From: Lactobacillus sp. ESL0785
Lineage (GTDB): Bacteria > Bacillota > Bacilli > Lactobacillales > Lactobacillaceae
Assembly (NCBI RefSeq): GCF_029395455.1
Contig: NZ_CP113916.1
Location: forward strand, 1,630,004 to 1,694,003
DNA: 64,000 nucleotides
Reading direction: 5' to 3'
The notes beneath the pieces were generated by a model, which saw only the letters and a list, made by a program, of their open reading frames with translations, ran no database searches and was not told the origin of the DNA. Shown one piece after another: positions 45,424 to 54,548 of the stretch. A program made the translations under genes and the position numbers. The stretch's first letter is position 1, and the number at the start of each line of letters is the position of its first letter.

Positions 45424-45570
45424 TTAAGAAATTCCGGTAGTACCGTTATCGCTACAGTTTAATCATTCGATCAAACTGACTGAGACTGTTTTGCGCGAGC
45501 AAACAGTAAATTGAGGTGGAACCACGTTTAGTCGTCCTCTTAGACTTAAGTCTAAGAGGACTTTTTTATT
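45424..45570 (+). promoter_or_regulatory. Second T-box antiterminator/terminator module without Stem I
   Basis: From TTAAGAAATTCCGG onward this copies the 3' part of the first leader: TTGAGGTGGAACCACG at 45511-45526 (T-box with CCACG instead of CCGCG). A 14-bp terminator (45534-45547 / 45548-45561) and TTTTTT follow. No specifier loop or AGTA precedes it, so it appears to be a duplicated decision module. Confidence 0.75.
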
Positions 45571-45584
45571 ATAAGGAGAAAAAT

Positions 45585-46226
45585 ATGAATTACATTTCTG
45601 CCATCGTCCCGTCTTTAATTCAAGGGGCACAGATGACATTAACCCTATTTTGTTGGACATTAATCATTTCTATTCCTTTAGGAATCATCATTAGCTTGGG
45701 ACTTATTTCCAAAATTAAACCCCTACAATTATTTTTAAAATTTTATGTTTGGATTATGCGTGGAACCCCACTATTGTTACAATTAATCTTCGTCTTTTAT
45801 GGCTTACCAATTATTGGAGTTATTTTTCAGCGTTATGATGCAGCATTATTTGCTTTTATTTTAAACTATGCCGCTTACTTTGCTGAAATTTTCCGAGGTG
45901 GCTTTCAGGCAATACCCAAAGGACAATATGAAAGTGCCCGTGTGTTAAGACTGACAAAAATGCAAACTCTCAGGCATATTGTCATTCCCCAAGTTATCAA
46001 AATTGTCATTCCATCAATTGGTAACGAAGTTATCAACTTAGTCAAAGATACTTCACTTGTCTATGTGATTGGTCTTGGTGATCTATTACGTGCTGGTAAC
46101 GTTGCTACAGCCAGAGACGTTACCTTAGTACCACTTGTATTAGTTGGTATTATCTACCTAGCAATGACAGGAATTGCATCCTATTTATTGAAAAAGATCG
46201 AAAACAGCTACTCAAAATGGAAATAA
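45585..46226 (+). CDS. Amino acid ABC transporter permease
   Basis: This 213-residue HisMQ-family permease has about five hydrophobic segments. The EAA loop AEIFRGGFQAIPKGQYESARVL is complete, and YVWIMRGTPLLLQLIF is the family's N-terminal signature. I chose ATG 45585, which has AAGGAG 7 bases upstream; the longer frame runs back through the T-box terminator. It opens the permease-ATPase-binding protein operon. Histidine is the predicted substrate because of the leader. Confidence 0.9.
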   Translation: MNYISAIVPSLIQGAQMTLTLFCWTLIISIPLGIIISLGLISKIKPLQLFLKFYVWIMRGTPLLLQLIFVFYGLPIIGVIFQRYDAALFAFILNYAAYFAEIFRGGFQAIPKGQYESARVLRLTKMQTLRHIVIPQVIKIVIPSIGNEVINLVKDTSLVYVIGLGDLLRAGNVATARDVTLVPLVLVGIIYLAMTGIASYLLKKIENSYSKWK

Positions 46227-46241
46227 ACGGAGGCACTTAAC

Positions 46242-46895
46242 ATGTTGGAACTCAAAAATATTACCAAAAAATTTGGTCAAAGAACTATTTTAGATAAAGT
46301 TAATTTAACCATTCCAAGCGGACAAATTTTAGCAATTGTAGGGCCATCAGGTGCAGGTAAAACCACTTTATTGCGGTGTTTGAGCGGCCTAGAGAGTATT
46401 AATTCTGGCAATTTTTTATGGGATGGTACAGAATTTAACCCAATTAATCCTACTAACAGTAACCAAATCATCGGAGTCGTTTTCCAAGATTATCAATTAT
46501 TTCCTAATTTAACGGTTATGGAAAATATTATCTTAGCACCCACTTTAGCTCTTAAGGAAAATAAAGATGCTGCTAAAAAGCAAGCTCAAGAATTACTTAC
46601 CCGCCTTAATTTAACAGGAAAAGAGCAGCTTTATCCTGCACAACTTTCTGGTGGTCAACAACAACGGGTAGCTATTGCACGCGCTTTAGCAATGAAGCCT
46701 AAAATTCTCTGCTATGATGAACCAACCTCAGCTCTTGATCCCGCATTACGCGGAACAGTTGCTGAAATTATTTTAAAATTAAAATGCGAAGAACAAATGA
46801 CTCAGATTATCGTAACTCACGATATGGATTTTGCTAACGAAGTCGCTGATAAAACCTTTACCGTAACTGATCTTAGCCAAAAGGAGATAAAGTAA
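46242..46895 (+). CDS. Amino acid ABC transporter ATP-binding protein
   Basis: This 217-residue ATPase has Walker A GPSGAGKT (residues 34-41), LSGGQQQRVAIARAL and Walker B KILCYDEPTSALD, followed by TQIIVTHDMDFA (H-loop). It powers uptake by the adjacent permease; CGGAGGCACTTAAC precedes the ATG. It ends one codon before the binding-protein start. Confidence 0.94.
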   Translation: MLELKNITKKFGQRTILDKVNLTIPSGQILAIVGPSGAGKTTLLRCLSGLESINSGNFLWDGTEFNPINPTNSNQIIGVVFQDYQLFPNLTVMENIILAPTLALKENKDAAKKQAQELLTRLNLTGKEQLYPAQLSGGQQQRVAIARALAMKPKILCYDEPTSALDPALRGTVAEIILKLKCEEQMTQIIVTHDMDFANEVADKTFTVTDLSQKEIK

Positions 46896-47738
46896 TTGAA
46901 ACGCAAAAATTTATTTTCTTTCATATTAATATTCGTTTGTAGCCTAATTTTATCTGGCTGCAGTGGTGTTTCTGTTGGTAAGCGTGCCAATCAAACTGAT
47001 AATTGGCAACGATTAGAAAAGCGCGGCTACGTCACAATCGGCGTCGACGATACCTTTGTGCCAATGGGTTTTCGTCAAAAAAATGGTCAATTAATTGGTT
47101 ATGATGTTGATCTTGCCAAAGCAGTTTTTAAATTATATGGTATGCAAGTCAGTTTTCAAACAATTGATTGGTCAATGAATACTACTGAACTTAAAAATGG
47201 CACCATTGACCTTATTTGGAACGGTTTTAGTAAAACGCCGCAACGCAAATCAAAAGTAGCTTTCAGTAAGACCTACTTATATAGCGAACAATTACTAGTA
47301 ACTAAACGAAAAAATCATATTAATTCTTATGCTGATATGACTGGAAAAACACTGGGTGCTCAAACTGGATCTTCAGGCTTCAACGATATTATGGCTCAAC
47401 CCAAACTGCTAAAAAATCGAATTAAAGGACATGATCCTGTCCTCTATGACTCCTTCACAAATGCTTTTATTGACCTTAATGCCGGCCGAATTCAGGGACT
47501 CCTAATTGATAGTACTTATGCCAATTATTATATTGCTCGTCAAAAACATCCAGAAGAGTTTAACGAAATTCATGGACCTTTCCCTAAAGATGCTTTCGGC
47601 GTAGGTATGCGTAAAAGTGATGTTACTTTGCGGCACAAAATTGACGCTGGCTTAGATAAACTAGCCAAAAATGGCACACTTAATAAGATTAATCACAAAT
47701 GGTTTGGTAATAATGCACAAACGCCTTTACTACATTAA
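46896..47738 (+). CDS. Amino acid ABC transporter substrate-binding lipoprotein
   Basis: This 280-residue lipoprotein has signal and lipobox LILSGCSG (Cys22). The SBP_bac_3 core is GYVTIGVDDTFVPMGF then GQLIGYDVDLAKAVF, with TTELKNGTIDLIWNGFSKTPQR and GKTLGAQTGSSG. The start is TTG directly after the ATPase TAA, with AAAGGAG upstream. It belongs to the family of polar/basic amino acid binding proteins, compatible with histidine. Confidence 0.9.
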   Translation: MKRKNLFSFILIFVCSLILSGCSGVSVGKRANQTDNWQRLEKRGYVTIGVDDTFVPMGFRQKNGQLIGYDVDLAKAVFKLYGMQVSFQTIDWSMNTTELKNGTIDLIWNGFSKTPQRKSKVAFSKTYLYSEQLLVTKRKNHINSYADMTGKTLGAQTGSSGFNDIMAQPKLLKNRIKGHDPVLYDSFTNAFIDLNAGRIQGLLIDSTYANYYIARQKHPEEFNEIHGPFPKDAFGVGMRKSDVTLRHKIDAGLDKLAKNGTLNKINHKWFGNNAQTPLLH

Positions 47739-48529
47739 TCCAATTCTTTTAAAGTAGCGGCAATGCCATCATGATTATTATCTAAAGTAACTTGACTAAA
47801 CTTTGCCTTTAGATCCTGTGGGGCATTCCCCATTAAAACCGGATTAGCCACGACTTCAAGCATTGTTTCATCATTGTAATTATCGCCAAAAGCCCAACAA
47901 TCTTTTAGCTCAACATTAAACTCTTTAGCAAGAATTTTCACGCCATTTCCTTTAGAAACACCTTTAATCATCACTTCAAGTAAATTTGGCGCTGACTTCA
48001 CAATATATAGTTCTGGATATTGCGGCGTTAATTCTGCTTGAGCTTCATCCAATAACTTAGGCTCGCCTATCAACAACATCTTGTGAACACCTTGCAATTT
48101 TTTCACTTCAGCAATTGAACTTGGAGTAGCCTCTACGTTAACAATCTGTTCTTCCCGTTTTACAATTGGTTCATTATTTCCCGGGGAATAATACCAGTTA
48201 TATCCGCTATACACGTTCCATGCAATTCCGTTGTTTTTCTTTTCAACGTACTGACAAATTTTAACAGCTTGAGCAGCTGTCATAAATTGCGAATTAAGTG
48301 GCCGACCCATTTCATCCAAAACCAGTGCTCCATTATAAGCAACTAACGGACAATTTTTGGTAATTTGCCCAGCAACTGTCATAATTCCTTGCGGCAGCCG
48401 ACCAGATACCGGAATAAAAACATTACCTTTCACAATTTGTTGCCGAATTGCATCACGTGTCTTAGGGGTCACCTGTAAATCTGAATTGATTAATGTTCCA
48501 TCAATATCTGAAAAGAATAATTTTGCCAT
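47735..48529 (-). CDS. Cof-type HAD hydrolase
   Basis: This 264-residue sugar-phosphatase-type HAD protein has motif I LFFSDIDGTLI (nucleophile Asp), a C2B cap, VSKGNGVKILAKEF and the motif IV FGDNYNDETMLEVV. Substrate is unknown; homologues dephosphorylate sugar phosphates or nucleotides. GGAGATAAA precedes the ATG. Its stop overlaps the stop of the convergent binding-protein gene. Confidence 0.9.
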   Translation of the reverse strand: MAKLFFSDIDGTLINSDLQVTPKTRDAIRQQIVKGNVFIPVSGRLPQGIMTVAGQITKNCPLVAYNGALVLDEMGRPLNSQFMTAAQAVKICQYVEKKNNGIAWNVYSGYNWYYSPGNNEPIVKREEQIVNVEATPSSIAEVKKLQGVHKMLLIGEPKLLDEAQAELTPQYPELYIVKSAPNLLEVMIKGVSKGNGVKILAKEFNVELKDCWAFGDNYNDETMLEVVANPVLMGNAPQDLKAKFSQVTLDNNHDGIAATLKELD

Positions 48530-48650
48530 TTTATCTCCTTCTTAAATCCATTATTTAATCCCTAATTAATTTTAGCGGTTACATCATGTTCGGGTCAACA
48601 TGCAATGTCTTACTTTTATCAAAAAGATTATCTCATTTATTTATATACAA

Positions 48651-48727
48651 ATAATTCGCATTTACATTCGTTTTTAAGCGTGATACACTTTAATTGTAGT
48701 ATTTTTAGTTGAAAAACACGAACATTA
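48651..48727 (+). promoter_or_regulatory. Promoter with PurBox-like motifs before purine permease 1
   Basis: TTTACA (48661-48666), 17-bp spacer and TACACT (48684-48689) form the promoter. ATAATTCGCATTT (48651-48663) is the reverse complement of the purA box. AAAACACGAACATTA (48713-48727) is a close match to the PurBox, and ACATTCGTTTTTA lies opposite it. PurR control is inferred. Confidence 0.6.
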
Positions 48728-48742
48728 AGTAAAGGAGATAAG

Positions 48743-50050
48743 ATGAATTTTATAAAGAACTATTTTCAACTCGATCAATATCATACTAGCGTTAAAGTGG
48801 AATTTCTTGCAGGACTGACTACTTTTATCAGTATGTCATATATTCTATTCGTTAATCCAAGTGTATTAGGTGCAAGTGGTATGAATACTGGGGCTGTTTT
48901 TACTTCAACTGCCTTAGCTAGTGCTCTTGGTACCGCTATTATGGGAATTGTTGCAAATTACCCAATTGGTGAAGCACCAGCACTTGGAATTAATGCTTTC
49001 TTTGCTTACACAGTCTGTGTTGGTATGCATGTTTCATGGGAAACTGCCTTAGCAGCTGTTTTCGTTGCATCAATCATTTTTATTTTTATTACTTTATTTA
49101 AGCTACGTGAAAAAATTATTAATGCAATTCCAGCAGACTTAAAATTTGCCATTTCATCCGGAATTGGTTTGTTTATTGCTTTTCTCGGCATGCAAGATGG
49201 TGGACTAATTATTGGCAATAAATCAACCTTAGTTGGTCTAGGATCATTTCATAATCCAGCAATTTGGATCACAATTTTTGGACTAATTGTTACAGTAATT
49301 TTAATGATTTTAAATGTTCCTGGTGCAATTTTTATCGGTATGGTTCTAGCTGCAGTCTTTGGCGTTATCACTGGTCAAATCCCTCTACCTACTAAAGTTA
49401 TTTCTATGGCTCCTAGTATTGCACCAACCTTTGGCCAAGCAGTTTTTCATGTTAAAGATATTAATTCATTACAAATGTGGGTCGTTGTCCTAACATTCTT
49501 GCTGGTTACCTTCTTTGATACTGCCGGCACATTAATCGGTTTAGCTCAACAAGCTGGTTTCATGAAGGACAACAAAATGCCACGAGTTGGCAAGGCTTTA
49601 GCATCTGATTCAACCGCAATGATGGTTGGTTCTGTCTTAGGTACCTCACCTATCGGTGCCTTTGTTGAATCAAGTGCCGGAATTGCTGTTGGTGGTAGAA
49701 CTGGTTTAACTGCTGTCTTTGTTGCCATTTTCTTCTTGATTTCCATGATTTTTAGCCCACTTTTAGGTTTATTTACCACCCATGTTACTGCACCTGCACT
49801 AATCATTGTCGGCGTTTTAATGGCGCAAAATACAGCTCACATTCACTGGGATAAAATGGAAATTGCTGTACCAGCATTTCTTATCTTAATTGGTATGCCG
49901 CTAACTTATTCAATTTCTGATGGGTTAGCCTTAGGACTAATTACCTACCCGATTTGTATGCTTGCAGCAAAACGCAGCAAAGAAATAACCCCAATGATGT
50001 GGTTGTTGTTCTTTGTCTTCATTTTCTTCTTATGGGTATTAAACTTCTAA
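48743..50050 (+). CDS. NCS2-family purine permease (AzgA/PbuG-like), copy 1
   Basis: This 435-residue transporter has about 12-14 hydrophobic segments. The motif FLLVTFFDTAGTLIGLAQQAGF and ESSAGIAVGGRTGLTAVFVA are those of the AzgA branch for adenine, guanine or hypoxanthine. AEFLAGLTTFISMSYILFVNP is the N-terminal signature. AAAGGAGATAAG precedes the ATG. PurBox-like motifs upstream tie it to purA and guaC. Confidence 0.9.
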   Translation: MNFIKNYFQLDQYHTSVKVEFLAGLTTFISMSYILFVNPSVLGASGMNTGAVFTSTALASALGTAIMGIVANYPIGEAPALGINAFFAYTVCVGMHVSWETALAAVFVASIIFIFITLFKLREKIINAIPADLKFAISSGIGLFIAFLGMQDGGLIIGNKSTLVGLGSFHNPAIWITIFGLIVTVILMILNVPGAIFIGMVLAAVFGVITGQIPLPTKVISMAPSIAPTFGQAVFHVKDINSLQMWVVVLTFLLVTFFDTAGTLIGLAQQAGFMKDNKMPRVGKALASDSTAMMVGSVLGTSPIGAFVESSAGIAVGGRTGLTAVFVAIFFLISMIFSPLLGLFTTHVTAPALIIVGVLMAQNTAHIHWDKMEIAVPAFLILIGMPLTYSISDGLALGLITYPICMLAAKRSKEITPMMWLLFFVFIFFLWVLNF

Positions 50051-50072
50051 AGTCAAAATTATTTTCTTATCT

Positions 50073-50100
50073 AAAAGAGTAATGTAGATTACTCTTTTTT
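50073..50100 (+). terminator. Terminator after permease 1
   Basis: AAAAGAGTAAT / ATTACTCTTTT (50073-50083, 50088-50098) plus T tail. Confidence 0.85.
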
Positions 50101-50200
50101 ATTTCCCAGGAAATATTTATACCTCGAAACATGTAAATAATTGCAATTAGTTATATACTAATCGTGTTAGTTCTTTTTATTTTAATATTTTGGAGGAAAA

Positions 50201-51511
50201 ATGACGACACTAGATAAAGTCTTTCATTTAAACGATGCTCATACCACTGTCAAACGTGAATTAATCGCTGCATTAACTACATTTGTCAGCCTCTCCTACA
50301 TCCTTTTTGTTAACCCGAACATTTTGCACGCAGCTGGAATTGATAAGGGAGCAGCCTTTACGGTTACCGCGATTTCGATCGCTATCGGCTGTTTCATCAT
50401 GGGCTTAGTTGCCAATTATCCAATTGCCTTGGCGCCGACACTCGGCAGTGCTGCTTTTTTTGCCTATAACGTCTGCAGCGGTATGCATATTAACTGGCAG
50501 ACTGCCTTGGCTGCTGTTTTAGTTGCTTCGCTTCTGTTTGTTTTAATTACCATTCTGAAGTTACGAGAAAAAGTAGTCGATGCAATTCCGCAGGATTTAA
50601 AATACGCAATTTCTGCTGGAATTGGTCTGTTTATTGCTTTTATTGGCTTGCAAAACGGTAAACTGATTGTTAACAGTGATTCTAATCTTGTAACTTTAGG
50701 CAAATTTAATTCGCCTGCTGTCTGGATTACCCTATTTGGGTTAACCTTAACCGTTGTCTTAATGGCAATGAATATTCCCGGTTCTATTTTTATCGGCATG
50801 GTTGTAACTGCTGTGTTCGGTATCATGATTGGGCAAATTGCCCTACCTAAAGGGATTATCGCCAGTGCGCCAAGCATTGCGCCTACCTTTGGTCAAGCAA
50901 TTTTTCATTTAAAAGATATTAATACACCTCAACTATTTATGGTTGTTCTAACCTTCCTGTTAGTTACCTTCTTTGATACTGCTGGTACCCTAATTGGAAT
51001 GACTGAACAAGCCGGCATGGTTGATAAAAATGGTAAAATTCCACGGATCGGTCGCGCATTTTTATCAGATTCTGCTGCAATGGTTGAAGGGGCTATTCTT
51101 GGAACGGCTCCCCTAGGAACCTCAGTCGAATCAAGCGCTGGGATCGCAATGGGTGGTCGTACAGGATTAACCGCAATTTTTGTTGGTATTCTATTTTTAA
51201 TAAGTATGATTTTCAGTCCACTATTAGCCGTTATTCCAACCACAGTCACAGCACCAGCACTTATCATTGTCGGCGTCTTAATGGCTGGTAACTTGAAGAA
51301 AATCAATTGGGAAAAATTTGAAATTGCTTTACCTGCCTTTTTAACAGTTGTCGGTATGCCGCTAACTTATTCTATTTCTGATGGGTTAGCCTTAGGTATG
51401 ATTGCCTACCCAATTACAATGATTGCTTCTAAACAATCCAAAAAAGTTTCACCGATGATGTATGTTTTGTTTATTGTTTTCATCATTTTCTTCTTAGTTA
51501 CAAACATGTAA
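50201..51511 (+). CDS. NCS2-family purine permease, copy 2
   Basis: This 436-residue paralogue of copy 1 is collinear through the whole length (LVTFFDTAGTLIGMTEQAGM, ESSAGIAMGGRTGLTAIFVG). The copies differ in the substrate half FFAYNVCSGMHINWQ, so they may prefer different bases. TGGAGGAAAAATG is a strong ribosome site. It has its own terminator; no PurBox as clear as that of copy 1 is seen upstream. Confidence 0.9.
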   Translation: MTTLDKVFHLNDAHTTVKRELIAALTTFVSLSYILFVNPNILHAAGIDKGAAFTVTAISIAIGCFIMGLVANYPIALAPTLGSAAFFAYNVCSGMHINWQTALAAVLVASLLFVLITILKLREKVVDAIPQDLKYAISAGIGLFIAFIGLQNGKLIVNSDSNLVTLGKFNSPAVWITLFGLTLTVVLMAMNIPGSIFIGMVVTAVFGIMIGQIALPKGIIASAPSIAPTFGQAIFHLKDINTPQLFMVVLTFLLVTFFDTAGTLIGMTEQAGMVDKNGKIPRIGRAFLSDSAAMVEGAILGTAPLGTSVESSAGIAMGGRTGLTAIFVGILFLISMIFSPLLAVIPTTVTAPALIIVGVLMAGNLKKINWEKFEIALPAFLTVVGMPLTYSISDGLALGMIAYPITMIASKQSKKVSPMMYVLFIVFIIFFLVTNM

Positions 51512-51522
51512 TTAAGTAAAAC

Positions 51523-51551
51523 AAAAAGCTACCTAGAAGGTAGCTTTTTTT
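51523..51551 (+). terminator. Terminator after permease 2
   Basis: AAAAAGCTACCT / AGGTAGCTTTTT (51523-51534, 51538-51549) plus T tail. Confidence 0.88.
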
Positions 51552-51640
51552 GCATGATTTTTTAATAATTGTTAAACTAGATGTATTCAAATAAGGAGAT
51601 GATAATTGTATGACAACAGGCTTGCTTGTTAGTCATCGTT

Positions 51641-52957
51641 ATGGATAACACAAAAAAAGATAAGCAAAATTATAAAAAAGCACCATTATCAAAAGTTCAT
51701 TTACGTGTCCTAATAGCTATTATTTTAGGTCAAATTGCTTGTGGGTTTTCACTTGGAATTAGTGGAACGACACTAACAAATGCCAGTAAATATATTCAAA
51801 TTAATGATTTTTGGACTGGACTAATTGGAGCTGGTGCCTTTGGGTCTGTCTAGTTCAATGCTAATCGGCCGTTTATCAGACAAGATTGGCCGCAGCCGCA
51901 TGTTAATGATTAATATGTATCTTTTGCTGTCTTGACACTATTACATTTATTAACGGCTAATCTCTTTCTAACCTTTTTAATTAGAATTGGGATAGGGTTA
52001 ATGTTGGCCGTCGATTATACTGTTGGCAATTCATTGCTGACCGAGTGGCTGCCCAAAGGAGAAGATAGCAGGCAGCAGAGCCATCTGCTTATTTTTTGGT
52101 CAGTTGGCTTTATTGCAGCTTACTTAACAGGCTCACTATTAACCGGTTTTGGTGCGTTTACTTGGCGAGTTATCCTAGCAACAGGAGCCATTCCTGCACT
52201 AATTGCTGCCATCTTTCGCAGTTGTTTTCCCTTACCACCATCACCAAGTTGGTTAGCAAGTAAAGGCAAGGTCAAACAAGCAAACTTCTTAATTGGTTTT
52301 TTACTTGGACGCAAATGGGGCATTCCCCATTTTAAGCATCATCATAAGGTACCTAAAAATATTTCATGGACCATTCTCTTTAGTAAAAAATACTTACGAC
52401 GAACGCTTGTTGGCAGTTGTTTTTATGCCTTACAAGCATTTTCATTCTTTGGTGTCAGTATTTTTTTACCTATCCTACTGCAAGGAATGGGTATTACTAA
52501 TGAAGCTGTATCTGGGCTTATTTACAACCTCGGAATGATTATTGGTGTTTTTATAGGAACTTTAATTTTTGACAAAATTAGTCGGCGAACATTTTTAATC
52601 AGTAATTTCTTAATATCTGGTTTGCTAATTGGGATTTTAGCATTTATGACTAAGGCGCCAAATATTGCTAAATTGGTTATTTTTAGCTTATTTGCAATCA
52701 TTCTATCTGCAGGTTTGGTATTGGATTACCCTTACCCTACAGAACTGCTTGATGTTACCGTCCGAGGAACAGGAGTTGGGACCTGTATCACTATTAGCCG
52801 CATTGGTGCAGCAGCTGGTACCTTCTTATTGCCAATCTTAACCAATGTCGGTGGTGTTAAATTAGCTATGTTAGTTTGTGCCGTTGTGTTACTGGCAGAT
52901 TTTCTGCTCTGCCTTTTCTGGGCACCAGAAACCTCACCTAAATTTATGAAAAAATAA
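51641..52957 (+). pseudogene. Frameshifted MFS transporter gene
   Basis: Three frames together make one sugar-type major-facilitator protein. The first frame gives helix 1 to GLIGAGAFGSV (51641-51853). The next, shifted, frame carries MLIGRLSDKIGRSRMLMI, the family's conserved loop, then a stop. The third resumes at TLLHLLTANLF (51932) and is open to 52957, about ten helices. At least two indels are therefore needed. The strong ribosome site AAGGAG (~51594) serves an ATG at 51610 that stops after 12 codons, hinting at a further lesion at the start. A functional product is unlikely. Confidence 0.8.
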
Positions 52958-52984
52958 AAGATTGCCATGATGGCAATCTTTTTT
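52956..52984 (+). terminator. Terminator after the MFS pseudogene
   Basis: AAAAGATTGCCA / TGGCAATCTTTT (52956-52967, 52971-52982) plus T tail. Confidence 0.85.
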
Positions 52985-53026
52985 ATATTGGATTTTATAC
53001 AGCTAAAAAATTTAGTTGTTTTTGTG

Positions 53027-53042
53027 TGTTACACGTGTAACA
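53027..53042. other. parS-like site 4 (perfect palindrome)
   Basis: TGTTACACGTGTAACA is a perfect 16-bp palindrome, extending to 20 bp at 53025-53044, with the CACGTG core of ParB sites. It lies between the MFS terminator and the gnd stop, 11 kb from dnaA. Confidence 0.7.
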
Positions 53043-53045
53043 CAA

Positions 53046-54431
53046 TTATTTTTCTTCGTACCATTCAGTGTGGAAGACACCCGGACGATCATTTCTATAA
53101 TAAGTATGCGCACCAAAGTAGTCACGTTGACCTTGAATTAGGTTAGCAGGTAAACTTGGATTAAAAATCGATTCCAGGTAATTAAGTGCTGCACTCAAGG
53201 TTGGTGTTGGAATCCCAGCCTTAGTTGCTAACTCAACTACTTGCCGCAAAGCACCAATATTTTGTGTCATTAAGTCATTAAAGTAACTATCTTGGAACAA
53301 ATTATCCAGCTCTTTACCATCTTTATAAGCATTTTCAATATCTTTCAACATTGATGAACGAATAATACAACCTGCTTCCCAATCTTGAGCAATTGCTGGG
53401 TACCGTAAATCCCACTTATAGGCATCAGCTGCCATTTTCAATTGTTGGAAGCCTTGAGCATAAGCAACTGCCTGACCTAATTGCAATGCTTTTTCTAAAT
53501 TAGCAATTAAGTCAGCTGGTACTTCACCATTCCAAGTAATTTCTTTACCTTCACGTGTTGTTGCCTTAGACATAAACCGCGCAAGTACAGCTTCAGCAAT
53601 CACAGTAATCGGGGTGCCCAACCGAATTGCGTCTTCTAGCATCCAATTACCTGTTCCCTTATATGAAGCAACATTTAAAATATGATCGATCACATAGTCA
53701 GGTGTCAACTCATCTTTTTGTTTAAGTACTTCAGCAGTAATTTCACTTAAATAAGCATTAACTAAGCCTTGATTCCACTTGGCAAAAATTTCGGACATCT
53801 CAGCATTCGTTTTACCAGCAATTTTACGCAAAATATCATAAACTTCGGAAAATTCCTGCATAATGCCGTATTCAATTCCGTTATGAACCATCTTAACGTA
53901 ATGACCACTGCCTTCAGGGCCAATAAAGCTAACACATGGGCGACCTTCAGTATTTTTAGCAGCGATAGCTTCCAAAATAGGTGCAACCTTTTGATAAGCA
54001 GCTTCATCACCACCAGGCATCAAAGCAGGGCCATTCAAAGCACCTTCTTCACCACCAGAAACACCCATTCCGATAAAATGAATGCCATGCTTTTCCATTT
54101 CATGAAACCGACGATTAGTGTCATTAAAGTTAGAATTACCACCGTCAATTAAAATATCGCCTTGATCAAGTAACGGCAATAACGTTTGTAAAGTCTCATC
54201 AACTGGCTTACCAGCTGCAATTTGAATTAAAATTTTTCGTGGTTTTTCTAATGAATTAACAAATTCTGACCACGAATAAGTTGGCTTCAACTTATCATCT
54301 TGATATTTAGCAAAGGCATCGACCTCTGGTTTATCAATACTAAAACCTGAAACTGAAAAGCCACTGTTTCTAACATTCAGAGCCAGGTTCTTACCCATAA
54401 CAGACAAACCAATTATTCCGAATTGTTGCAT
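53046..54431 (-). CDS. gnd: 6-phosphogluconate dehydrogenase (decarboxylating)
   Basis: Gnd (461 residues) oxidises 6-phosphogluconate to ribulose-5-phosphate and CO2 with NAD(P)+. GIIGLSVMGKNLALN is the Rossmann loop, IDGGNSNFNDTNRR and GVSGGEEGALNGPALMPGG the substrate site, and VKMVHNGIEYGIMQ holds the catalytic Lys. YFGAHTYYRNDRPGVFHTEW is the C-terminal tail. I chose ATG 54431, with GGAGGATGGAAG upstream. It is a single-gene unit. It feeds the phosphoketolase/pentose route, upstream of pyruvate oxidase in carbon flow. Confidence 0.96.
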   Translation of the reverse strand: MQQFGIIGLSVMGKNLALNVRNSGFSVSGFSIDKPEVDAFAKYQDDKLKPTYSWSEFVNSLEKPRKILIQIAAGKPVDETLQTLLPLLDQGDILIDGGNSNFNDTNRRFHEMEKHGIHFIGMGVSGGEEGALNGPALMPGGDEAAYQKVAPILEAIAAKNTEGRPCVSFIGPEGSGHYVKMVHNGIEYGIMQEFSEVYDILRKIAGKTNAEMSEIFAKWNQGLVNAYLSEITAEVLKQKDELTPDYVIDHILNVASYKGTGNWMLEDAIRLGTPITVIAEAVLARFMSKATTREGKEITWNGEVPADLIANLEKALQLGQAVAYAQGFQQLKMAADAYKWDLRYPAIAQDWEAGCIIRSSMLKDIENAYKDGKELDNLFQDSYFNDLMTQNIGALRQVVELATKAGIPTPTLSAALNYLESIFNPSLPANLIQGQRDYFGAHTYYRNDRPGVFHTEWYEEK

Positions 54432-54485
54432 CTTCCATCCTCCATTTGTTAAATTTATCATCTATTATTATACTTATAAGTATGC

Positions 54486-54521
54486 AAAAAAGCGAAACCT
54501 TTTTATTAGTTCCGCTTTTTT
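54486..54521 (-). terminator. Terminator of the downstream pyruvate oxidase gene
   Basis: AAAAAAGCGAAAC / GTTCCGCTTTTTT (54486-54498, 54509-54521), one G-U on the minus strand, with a T run. Confidence 0.8.
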
Positions 54522-54548
54522 ATTTGTAATATTAACGATTAATTAACA

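Noticed and set aside
48540..48742. Purine riboswitch before the permease
   Set aside because: The conserved core and loop sequences of the purine aptamer are absent; PurBox-like motifs explain the region better.
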